Numbered from the stretch's first letter, positions 1 through 5,204 are shown. The stretch: DNA of 5,204 bases from Bacteroidia bacterium (GCA_029253325.1 JAQWZS010000198.1:1-5204), one strand, 5' to 3'. A program made the numbers and translations. Notes: a model not told the origin generated them from the letters alone.

Positions 1-1
1 A

Positions 2-280
2 TGGGGAGAAGCTTATTTTGCTCAAAAACTCTTAGATTTTGATTTAGCTAGTAATAATGGTGGTTGGCAATGGGCATCTGGATCAGGAGTCGATGCAGCT
101 CCATACTTTAGAATCTTCAACCCTTACACACAAATTGACAAATTTGATAAAGACCACACCTACATCAAAAAATGGGTCCCTGAATGGGGTACGGACCAAT
201 ATGTCAATGAAATTGTAAATCACAAGGAAGCTCGAGAACTCTGTCTCAGGACGTACAAAGAGGCATTAGAGAATCGATAA
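2..280 (+). CDS. Cryptochrome/deoxyribodipyrimidine photolyase family protein, C-terminal part (5' end outside window)
   Basis: This is the last 92 codons of a light-dependent DNA repair flavoprotein; photolyases use FAD to split UV-induced pyrimidine dimers. The fragment opens inside the FAD-binding domain with WGEAYFAQKLLDFDLASNNG, followed by GWQWASGSG, DAAPYFRIFNP and, near the end, IVNHKEAR. By recalled alignment with E. coli PhrB, fragment residues D12 and D14 match D372/D374, N18 matches the FAD-proximal N378, and W22 (bases 65-67) matches W382, the first tryptophan of the electron-transfer triad. E. coli has LIDGDLA where this protein has LLDFDLA. About 340 N-terminal residues, including the antenna domain, lie upstream, so CPD photolyase, (6-4) photolyase and cryptochrome cannot be told apart with certainty; the look is that of a class I-like bacterial photolyase. 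The frame is intact to the TAA at 278-280. The next gene starts 60 bases later on the same strand; no clear terminator lies between, so readthrough is possible. Confidence 0.93.
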   Translation, partial: WGEAYFAQKLLDFDLASNNGGWQWASGSGVDAAPYFRIFNPYTQIDKFDKDHTYIKKWVPEWGTDQYVNEIVNHKEARELCLRTYKEALENR

Positions 281-340
281 TTACAACTCCTATTCTCTGT
301 TACGTAAATATTTAGCATATTTGTTAAATAAATCCAACAC

Positions 341-2566
341 ATGGACTCTACATCATTAAATCCTAAAGGTAAGTTTGGCACTGCTCCTGTATTTCTTACT
401 GCAATATCTACCATTTTGGGAGCCATTATGTTTTTGCGTTTTGGATATTCTGTAGGTCAAGTTGGAGTATACGGCACCATTGCCATAATTGTAATCGGTC
501 ATCTTGTAACGATACCAACAGCGATGTCTTTGGCAGAAATAGCAACAAATCAGAAAGTAGAAGGTGGTGGTGAGTATTTCATTATTTCTAGGTCGTTTGG
601 GTTAACTATCGGTGCGGCAATAGGAATTGCACTCTATCTATCTCAAGCGATCAGTGTAGCATTTTACCTCATTGCCTTTACCGAAGCATTTGAGCCCCTC
701 CTACCCATAATTAATTCGTATCTACCCTTCGAAATAAGCAAAATGATTATTGGAATTATTTCCGTAATCCTATTATCATGGCTCATGTTAACTAAAGGAG
801 CTTCTAGCGGCATGGTTTTATTGTATGTTGTTGTTGGCATCCTATCAGTATCCCTCATTATGTTTTTTGCTGGAGGTCCAACTGATGGGTTTATTTCTCC
901 TGACACTTTTCACCTAAACAAAGAAAAAAATGACTTCTTTTTCATCTTTGCTATTGTATTTCCTGCTTTTACTGGAATGACTGCCGGTGTTGGACTATCT
1001 GGAGATTTAAAAAATCCAAAAGTATCTATTCCTCTCGGTACACTATCAGCTACGCTTATTGGGATGGTCATCTATGTATTTATAGCAGTCAAGTTAGGCT
1101 CTAGTGCTACAAGTGCAGAACTTGGAAATCTAGACAACCAATTGATTATGGCAGATATTGCTCTTTGGTGGCCTATCATACCCATTGGACTTGCTGCCGC
1201 AACCATATCGTCTGCTCTGGGAAGCATAATGGTTGCTCCGCGAACACTTAATGCAATATCTGTAGATCGAATTATCCCTATACCTCGTCTCAATAATTGG
1301 CTTAGTAAACTAAAGATTAAAAACGGTGAACCCGTCAATGCAACTCTAGTGACATGCATCATTGCTTTCTTTTTTGTGCTAATGGGTGATGTGAATGCAG
1401 TAGCTGAGATTATCTCTATGTTTTTCATGGTTACTTATGGTTCAATTTGCTTGATTAGTTTATTTGAAAATTTTGCTTCAAATCCTGCATATAGACCGTC
1501 ATTTAAAAGTAAGTGGTATATCTCATTATTAGGAGCTGTCATGTGTATCGGCCTTATGTTTAAGATCAACACAGGTTATGCTATTATCTCTATTTTACTG
1601 ATGACTGTCATCTATGGTGTACTTAGTTTTTATCATAAGAAAGGAGATATGGCAATTATATTCAGTGGGGTGATTTTTCAAATCAGCAGAAATCTTCAGG
1701 TTTTTCTTCAAAAACGAAAAGCAACAGCTGATGAGGCATGGAGGCCCTCAGTTGTAGCCATATCTAAAGATTCATTTGACCGATTTGCTGCATTCGATTT
1801 GTTGCGATGGATTTCGCATCGTATTGGTTTTGGAACATACATTCATCATATCAACGGCTATCTGAGTTCAAAGACTATTCAACAAGCTGAATTAGACCAG
1901 GCTCGACTGGTGAAAATGGCTCAAATATCTGACAGCTCTGTTTTTGTGGATACCATGGTCAATACAAACTATGTAAATAGCATTACACAAGCACTTCAAT
2001 TACCTGGTATTAGTGGTCAAGAAAATAACATGATTCTCTTCGAATTCAACAAACACCAAGAAGAGGGTTGTCAAGAAATTTCTGAACATATTGGTTTGGC
2101 TAAGGCTGTAGATTATGATATTTGTATCTTATCCAGTAGTGATAAAGACTTTGGATTTAATAACGAAATAGATATTTGGATAACTGGTAGCGATTATCAG
2201 AACGCAAATCTCATGATATATCTAGCCTATATTATCTTAGGACACCCTGATTGGAGCAATGGAGGTCAAATAAAACTATTCAATGTTTGTGCAGAGGAAG
2301 ATGCAGAGGAACAACGTAAAAAAATGCTTGAAATGATTAGCACTGGAAGGCTTCCAATTTCTGCGAATAATATCGAGATTATATCCAAAGCCGAAGGAGT
2401 TTCTGAAAAAGACATCATCAATCAAAAATCAAGAGATGCAGACCTAACTATCGTTGGCTTCCAATACGAGCAAGTAAAACATACTGGTCATGAAACCTTT
2501 TTGGGCTATGATAAAATTGGAAATGTACTGTTTGTAAATGCTAGAAATGAAAAAACAATTGTCTGA
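341..2566 (+). CDS. Cation-chloride cotransporter (SLC12/CCC family, NKCC-like), 741 aa
   Basis: This is an integral membrane transporter of the APC superfamily, predicted to couple Cl- movement to Na+ and/or K+. About twelve membrane segments span residues 14-431, and a cytoplasmic domain fills 432-741. Family motifs in order are: GAIMFLRFGYSVGQVG (27-42, TM1), EGGGEYFIISRSFG (74-87), FAIVFPAFTGMTAGVGLSGD (203-222, TM6), SSALGSIMVAPRTLNAISVD (290-309, TM8), then TM10 with NPAYRPSFK (381-389). The C-terminal half keeps the WRPSVVAIS (467-475) and DIWITGSD (611-618) signatures that match SLC12 C-domains, which argues against a plain amino-acid permease. Residues matching the NKCC1 ion sites are present: Y109, P208, T211, A287, S290, S291 and Y366. 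The protein is much shorter than animal homologues (about 1,000-1,200 aa) because it lacks the long N-terminal regulatory tail and large extracellular loops. The ATG at 341 has no clear Shine-Dalgarno; its upstream region is A/T-rich. Likely roles are osmotic or ion homeostasis; substrate and direction are inferred. Confidence 0.9.
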   Translation: MDSTSLNPKGKFGTAPVFLTAISTILGAIMFLRFGYSVGQVGVYGTIAIIVIGHLVTIPTAMSLAEIATNQKVEGGGEYFIISRSFGLTIGAAIGIALYLSQAISVAFYLIAFTEAFEPLLPIINSYLPFEISKMIIGIISVILLSWLMLTKGASSGMVLLYVVVGILSVSLIMFFAGGPTDGFISPDTFHLNKEKNDFFFIFAIVFPAFTGMTAGVGLSGDLKNPKVSIPLGTLSATLIGMVIYVFIAVKLGSSATSAELGNLDNQLIMADIALWWPIIPIGLAAATISSALGSIMVAPRTLNAISVDRIIPIPRLNNWLSKLKIKNGEPVNATLVTCIIAFFFVLMGDVNAVAEIISMFFMVTYGSICLISLFENFASNPAYRPSFKSKWYISLLGAVMCIGLMFKINTGYAIISILLMTVIYGVLSFYHKKGDMAIIFSGVIFQISRNLQVFLQKRKATADEAWRPSVVAISKDSFDRFAAFDLLRWISHRIGFGTYIHHINGYLSSKTIQQAELDQARLVKMAQISDSSVFVDTMVNTNYVNSITQALQLPGISGQENNMILFEFNKHQEEGCQEISEHIGLAKAVDYDICILSSSDKDFGFNNEIDIWITGSDYQNANLMIYLAYIILGHPDWSNGGQIKLFNVCAEEDAEEQRKKMLEMISTGRLPISANNIEIISKAEGVSEKDIINQKSRDADLTIVGFQYEQVKHTGHETFLGYDKIGNVLFVNARNEKTIV

Positions 2567-2576
2567 TTTTATAAAA

Positions 2577-3302
2577 TTAACCCTTCGCCCAAAGATTATA
2601 CTTCAGAATGCAATAAAGTGCTCTAACTCCATCTCTCCATCCAATCTTCTTGCCGTCAGCATAAGTCCTACCATAATACGATATACCTATTTCATAAATA
2701 CGTATTGCTGGAATTCGAGAAATTTTAGCAGTCACTTCTGGCTCAAATCCAAACCGATTCTCCTTTAGCTGTATAGATTTTATAATTGGTGCTTTGAACA
2801 ATTTATAACACGTTTCCATATCAGTCAAATTGAGATTGGTAAATGCATTACTCATCAGTGTTAATAAGCCATTTCCAATACTATGCCAGAAGAACAATAT
2901 ACGGTGAGGCTTCCCTCCCATGAATCGACTACCATAAACTACGTCGGCATGCCCATCAACAATTGGCTTTAGTAACTCATTAAATTCAAAAGGATCGTAT
3001 TCTAAATCTGCATCTTGAATGATAATCAAATCTCCTTTTGCCTCCTGAATACCTTTTCTTAATGCTGCACCCTTCCCCTGATTATAGGTATGTCGATACA
3101 GTGATATTTGCATTTCTGGATTCTCAAATTTGTATTTTTCTAATTTTTCCCAAGAATTATCCGTGGAAGAATCATCGACCATAACAATTTCTTTAGTCAA
3201 TTCATTAATCAACTGAACCTCTTTAATTTTATTAAGAATAAGGTGAATGGTCTTCTCCTCATTATAAACAGGTATGATAATTGATAATGTTTTGTGATCC
3301 AT
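2577..3302 (-). CDS. Family 2 glycosyltransferase, DPM1/polyprenyl-phosphate sugar synthase type, 241 aa
   Basis: This predicted inverting GT-A glycosyltransferase moves a sugar from a nucleotide donor to a lipid-phosphate or similar acceptor at the cytoplasmic face of the membrane. The order of motifs is typical: SIIIPVYNEEKTI (7-19), VDDSSTDNS (42-50, nucleotide binding), NQGKGAALRKGI (74-85), QDADLEYDP (96-104, with the metal-binding D97-A-D99), YGSRFMGG (123-130), TDMETCYKLF (160-169), RFGFEPEVTAKI (183-194) and YYGRTYADGKKIGWRDGVRAL (209-229, shown as two parts: YYGRTYADGKK and IGWRDGVRAL). The length fits the soluble DPM1-like branch. There are no C-terminal membrane helices such as ArnC or GtrB proteins carry, so it would act as a peripheral enzyme. 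The start ATG (3302-3300) lies directly ahead of the first beta strand, as is usual. Its 3' end faces the cotransporter stop with 10 bases between, and its 5' end diverges from mnmD across 42 bases. Donor and acceptor are not determinable from sequence; neighbours give no pathway clue. Confidence 0.93.
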   Translation of the reverse strand: MDHKTLSIIIPVYNEEKTIHLILNKIKEVQLINELTKEIVMVDDSSTDNSWEKLEKYKFENPEMQISLYRHTYNQGKGAALRKGIQEAKGDLIIIQDADLEYDPFEFNELLKPIVDGHADVVYGSRFMGGKPHRILFFWHSIGNGLLTLMSNAFTNLNLTDMETCYKLFKAPIIKSIQLKENRFGFEPEVTAKISRIPAIRIYEIGISYYGRTYADGKKIGWRDGVRALYCILKYNLWAKG

Positions 3303-3307
3303 ATATA

Positions 3308-3339
3308 TTGCAAATAAACATTATTTAAACATACTTTTG
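3308..3339 (+). promoter_or_regulatory. Bacteroidota-type promoter for mnmD
   Basis: TACTTTTG at 3332-3339 matches all six fixed positions of the Bacteroidota -7 element TAnnTTTG. TTG at 3308-3310 (ATTG with the base before) stands where the -33 TTG/TTTG element is expected, with 21 bases between the two boxes. A start of transcription about 4-7 bases after the -7 box would fall near 3343-3346, right at the TTG start codon of mnmD. The 42-base divergent gap must also carry the promoter of the glycosyltransferase on the other strand. There only imperfect -7-like boxes are seen (for example the complement of 3311-3318, reading TTTATTTG). The call rests on consensus match and position only. Confidence 0.5.
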
Positions 3340-3344
3340 GAAGA

Positions 3345-4001
3345 TTGGAACTACACATAACAAAAAGCGGAGAAAATACCCTATACATACCATCAATGGA
3401 TGAAACTTATCATAGCAGAAATGGGGCTATATCGGAGTCTAAGCACGTATTTCTTGAGCAAGGAATCAATCGAACTCAAGGGGACATTCATATTCTAGAA
3501 ATTGGCTTTGGAACAGGACTTAATGCTCTACTTGCTTCACAAGAAGCAAAAGTTCAAAACAGAAAAATAGCCTACCATACACTTGAACCATTTCCTGTAC
3601 CCAATGATTTATTAATAGAGTTGAACTATGGTCTTCTTTTGAAGGACGAAGACCTATTTAAAAAAATCCATGATACAAAATGGGAATCAAATGAACCCAT
3701 CACAAGTAATTTCACCATTCATAAAACAACACAAAAACTGGAGGATATAAATCTTAATGAATCTCAATACGATGTTATATTCTTTGATGCATTTGCACCT
3801 AAAAAACAACCTAAATTGTGGGCTAAAGGTGTTTTTACCAAGCTTTTCAAATCTTTAAAAAATAATGGAATACTAACTACTTATTCTGCAGCAGGTCAAT
3901 TAAAACGAGATTTGAGATCTATTGGTTTTCGACTTGAACACCCAGCTGGTGCCAATGGAAAACGTGAAATGACCGTAGCCATAAAAACACCTACTCTTTG
4001 A
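3345..4001 (+). CDS. mnmD: tRNA 5-methylaminomethyl-2-thiouridine(34) methyltransferase MnmD (stand-alone), TTG start, 218 aa
   Basis: MnmD uses S-adenosylmethionine to methylate 5-aminomethyl-(2-thio)uridine at the wobble base of certain tRNAs, giving mnm5(s2)U and improving decoding of codons ending in A or G. The Rossmann SAM-binding motif LEIGFGTGLNALL is at 51-63. It is followed by FDAFAPKKQPKLW (147-159), equivalent to the LDGFAPAKNPDMW segment of E. coli MnmC; TTYSAAGQLKRDL (178-190) and the family's closing GKREM (205-209) follow. The N-terminal YHSRNGAISESKHVF (22-36) is also family-typical. At 218 residues it matches only the methyltransferase half of MnmC; the FAD oxidase half is absent, as in other free-standing DUF752 proteins. 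No ATG or GTG lies in frame between the stop at 3315-3317 and codon 18 (ATG, 3396). TTG at 3345 is chosen because residues 2-17 resemble the usual N-terminus of the family. The 3' end overlaps the convergent lipoprotein gene by 11 bases. Confidence 0.9.
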   Translation: MELHITKSGENTLYIPSMDETYHSRNGAISESKHVFLEQGINRTQGDIHILEIGFGTGLNALLASQEAKVQNRKIAYHTLEPFPVPNDLLIELNYGLLLKDEDLFKKIHDTKWESNEPITSNFTIHKTTQKLEDINLNESQYDVIFFDAFAPKKQPKLWAKGVFTKLFKSLKNNGILTTYSAAGQLKRDLRSIGFRLEHPAGANGKREMTVAIKTPTL

Positions 4002-4359
4002 ATCCATTTTGAATCCAACATTCAATTTTTTGAATATTTTCATCACTTAACTTATTGCCAGATTTTGGCATCGGACTAACACTTATCTCGTGCTTTATCG
4101 CCATCAAAAACTTTGTATTCTCTGCAGATGCTCTCGTTGTTTCGTAATCACTAATCGTAAATCCTCCGTTGCCCGAACCATGACAATACACACCGGAACA
4201 ACCAGCATCTCCAAGGATTTTAGCTACGTCGTTTGAGTAGGTTATATCAATACTATCACACAAGTCTTGAGGTTGATTAGTAGTCACTATTGCATCGTCA
4301 TCTCCACATGCTGATAACAAGACAATTAAAACTGATGCTAGTAAAAATACTTTTTTCAT
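3991..4359 (-). CDS. Small lipoprotein with cytochrome c-like domain (CX4CH motif), 122 aa
   Basis: This is a predicted exported lipoprotein whose body resembles short c-type cytochrome domains found in Bacteroidota envelope lipoproteins. The signal peptide is MKKVFLLASVLIVLLSAC, with lipobox LSAC at 15-18 and lipidated C18. GDDDA follows, an acidic run like the lipoprotein export signal that directs proteins to the cell surface in this phylum. After a short linker come ITYSNDVAKIL (39-49), the haem-type motif C54-SGVY-C59-H60, and near the end SPMP (95-98) with M97 as a candidate axial ligand, then LSDENIQKIECWIQNGF (104-120), the usual C-terminal helix of such domains. The cysteine spacing is four residues instead of the canonical two, so covalent haem is plausible but unproven. 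C34 and C114 could pair in a disulfide. The start at 4359 is preferred over an in-frame ATG at 4404 because only it puts MKK at the head of the signal peptide. The gene converges on and overlaps mnmD and diverges from murB; partner and electron path are unknown. Confidence 0.83.
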   Translation of the reverse strand: MKKVFLLASVLIVLLSACGDDDAIVTTNQPQDLCDSIDITYSNDVAKILGDAGCSGVYCHGSGNGGFTISDYETTRASAENTKFLMAIKHEISVSPMPKSGNKLSDENIQKIECWIQNGFKE

Positions 4360-4404
4360 ATTACGTTGATTTGTGGGGAAAATACTTAAAAAATTCAAAA
4401 ACAC

Positions 4405-4417
4405 GCAATACTATTGC
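4405..4417. repeat. Perfect 13-base inverted repeat just before murB
   Basis: GCAATA-C-TATTGC is a perfect inverted repeat (6 + 1 + 6) ending five bases before the murB ATG. It contains TACTATTG (4409-4416), which matches five of six positions of the Bacteroidota -7 box. The complement also reads TAGTATTG, another five of six. It could be a regulator's operator, a two-way -7 element for the divergent murB/lipoprotein pair, or chance in A/T-rich DNA. As RNA it could form at most a weak five-pair stem with a three-base loop. Confidence 0.4.
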
Positions 4418-4421
4418 ATAG

Positions 4422-5204
4422 ATGAGCAATCCTAATGAGAATTTATCCCTCAAAAAATTTAACACATTTGGTATTGATGTAACTGCTAAAGAAATTATCT
4501 ATCTGAAAGAATTAAATCAGCTCGATAAAATTTCAAACTTGAAAGACTGTTTCATTATTGGTGGCGGTAGTAACATTCTACTAACCAAGAATATTGACAA
4601 ACAAGTCATTATCAATCAAACCAAAGGGATTTGCACTATTAATGAAGATGAATTTCACATTGAATTAGCCATTGCCTCAGGAGAAAATTGGCATGAACTT
4701 GTAATGTATTGTATTCAAAAAGGATACGGTGGTATTGAGAACATGAGCCTTATTCCTGGTTCTGTTGGAGCAGCACCAATGCAGAATATAGGTGCATATG
4801 GAAGAGAAATAAAAGATGTTTTGACCTATGTGAACGCTGTCAATTTAGACACTAAAAAAATGGAAAAATTCACTAATCAAGCATGTGAATTTGGCTACAG
4901 AGAAAGTATCTTCAAAAAAGCAGCTAAAGGCAAATATTTTATTGCAGACATTGGAATACGACTGACTAAAAAAGATCACCTAATCAATACAAGTTATGGT
5001 GATATAGAATCCTGGTTAAACTTTAATAAAATAGAAACACCTAGCATTCAAGATGTTAGTAACGCTGTGATAGCTATACGAAAAAGTAAGCTTCCTGACC
5101 CAGCACAACTTGGAAATTCTGGTAGCTTTTTTAAAAATCCAGTCATCCCAGCATCTCATTACAAAAATTTATCACAAAAATTTCCTGAAATTAAAAGCTA
5201 CCCT
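4422..5204 (+). CDS. murB: UDP-N-acetylenolpyruvoylglucosamine reductase MurB (3' end outside window)
   Basis: MurB is the cytoplasmic FAD enzyme that reduces UDP-GlcNAc-enolpyruvate with NADPH to UDP-N-acetylmuramate, the second committed step of peptidoglycan synthesis. The first 261 residues are present. Seen in order are: NLSLKKFNTFGID (7-19), the FAD-binding IIGGGSNILL (45-54), INQTKGI (64-70), ASGENWHELV (85-94), IENMSLIPGSVGAAPMQNIG (105-124) with AYG (125-127), FGYRESIF (157-164) and LGNSGSFFKNP (230-240). By recalled alignment with E. coli MurB, Y126 matches Y125, Y159-R160 match Y158-R159, and S235 matches the proton-donating S229. The catalytic glutamate (E325 there) lies beyond the window. 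The Tyr loop with GYRES marks the E. coli-like type I enzyme. About 75-80 residues should be missing. The ATG at 4422 is secure at the 5' side because an in-frame TAG directly precedes it (4419-4421). No Shine-Dalgarno is visible. It diverges from the lipoprotein gene across 62 bases. Confidence 0.97.
   Translation, partial: MSNPNENLSLKKFNTFGIDVTAKEIIYLKELNQLDKISNLKDCFIIGGGSNILLTKNIDKQVIINQTKGICTINEDEFHIELAIASGENWHELVMYCIQKGYGGIENMSLIPGSVGAAPMQNIGAYGREIKDVLTYVNAVNLDTKKMEKFTNQACEFGYRESIFKKAAKGKYFIADIGIRLTKKDHLINTSYGDIESWLNFNKIETPSIQDVSNAVIAIRKSKLPDPAQLGNSGSFFKNPVIPASHYKNLSQKFPEIKSYP

Noticed and set aside
305..314. Palindrome TAAATATTTA between the photolyase and cotransporter genes
   Set aside because: It is all A/T, short, and lacks a T tract; palindromes like this are common at this base composition and it cannot be called a terminator or operator.
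316..323. CATATTTG as a -7 box for the cotransporter gene
   Set aside because: It matches five of six positions of TAnnTTTG and would give a short leader, but no TTG lies at the right distance upstream, and such A/T-rich near-matches are expected by chance.
220..426. 68-codon open frame on the - strand over the photolyase end and cotransporter start
   Set aside because: It overlaps two real genes on the other strand and shows no motif.
664..906. 80-codon open frame on the - strand inside the cotransporter
   Set aside because: It is antisense to TM3-TM5 of the cotransporter, with no family motif or start signal.
1072..1428. 118-codon open frame on the - strand inside the cotransporter
   Set aside because: It lies wholly antisense to strongly conserved membrane segments TM7-TM10; its composition is what the reverse of hydrophobic codons gives.
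341..2566. Cotransporter gene as a plain amino-acid permease
   Set aside because: The APC fold is shared, but TM1, TM6 and TM8 motifs and the WRPSVVAIS and DIWITGSD C-domain signatures fit the SLC12 family; amino-acid permeases of this superfamily lack that C-domain.
2538..2768. 76-codon open frame on the + strand across the cotransporter/glycosyltransferase junction
   Set aside because: It is a shadow of two well-supported genes, has no recognisable motif and starts inside the cotransporter.
4020..4035. Stem ATTCAA-TTTT-TTGAAT as a terminator for mnmD
   Set aside because: The stem has one G/C pair among six and no clean T run follows; it also lies in the lipoprotein coding sequence, where it reads as ordinary codons.
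4360..4404. Longer version of the lipoprotein starting at 4404 (15 extra residues)
   Set aside because: The extension puts MFLNFLSIFPTNQRN in front of a complete lipoprotein signal that begins naturally with MKK at 4359; the added part would also spoil the charged start of the signal peptide.
1..5204. Defence system, mobile element or novel multi-gene system
   Set aside because: No transposase, integrase, nuclease, toxin-antitoxin pair, repeat array or tRNA attachment site is visible, and the recognised genes have unrelated core functions on alternating strands.

Overview
The window is an AT-rich (mid-30s % GC by eye), gene-dense piece of bacterial chromosome. It is most likely from a Bacteroidota (Bacteroidetes) member. 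The evidence is an exact TAnnTTTG-type -7 box in front of one gene, A/T-rich leaders without Shine-Dalgarno sequences, a lipoprotein with an acidic run just after its lipidated cysteine, and the overall character of the proteins. No lineage below phylum can be read from this segment.

Layout: (1) 2-280 (+), the last 92 codons of a photolyase/cryptochrome-family gene that begins upstream. (2) 341-2566 (+), a complete cation-chloride cotransporter (SLC12/CCC family), the largest gene here. (3) 2577-3302 (-), a soluble family-2 glycosyltransferase of the polyprenyl-phosphate-sugar synthase type. (4) 3345-4001 (+), a stand-alone MnmD tRNA wobble-uridine methyltransferase with a TTG start. (5) 3991-4359 (-), a small lipoprotein carrying a cytochrome c-like domain. 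(6) 4422-5204 (+), the first 261 codons of murB, cut by the window end. No stretch over 300 bases lacks a gene; the largest gap is 62 bases. I found no RNA genes, insertion sequences, CRISPR arrays or phage genes.

From the cotransporter onward every gene lies on the opposite strand to its neighbour (+,-,+,-,+). Most genes must therefore be their own transcription unit, with two tight convergent junctions (a 10-base gap and an 11-base overlap) and two short divergent promoter gaps (42 and 62 bases). The genes do not form one pathway: they cover DNA repair, ion transport, sugar transfer, tRNA modification, a redox or surface lipoprotein, and peptidoglycan precursor synthesis. This looks like an ordinary core-genome neighbourhood, not a defence or mobile island.

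The points most worth a second look are: the bacterial cotransporter, which appears to keep the Na+, K+ and both Cl- site positions of animal NKCC1; the likely leaderless TTG start of mnmD directly behind a consensus promoter; the CX4CH haem-like motif and possible surface-export signal of the lipoprotein; and a perfect inverted repeat five bases before the murB start.
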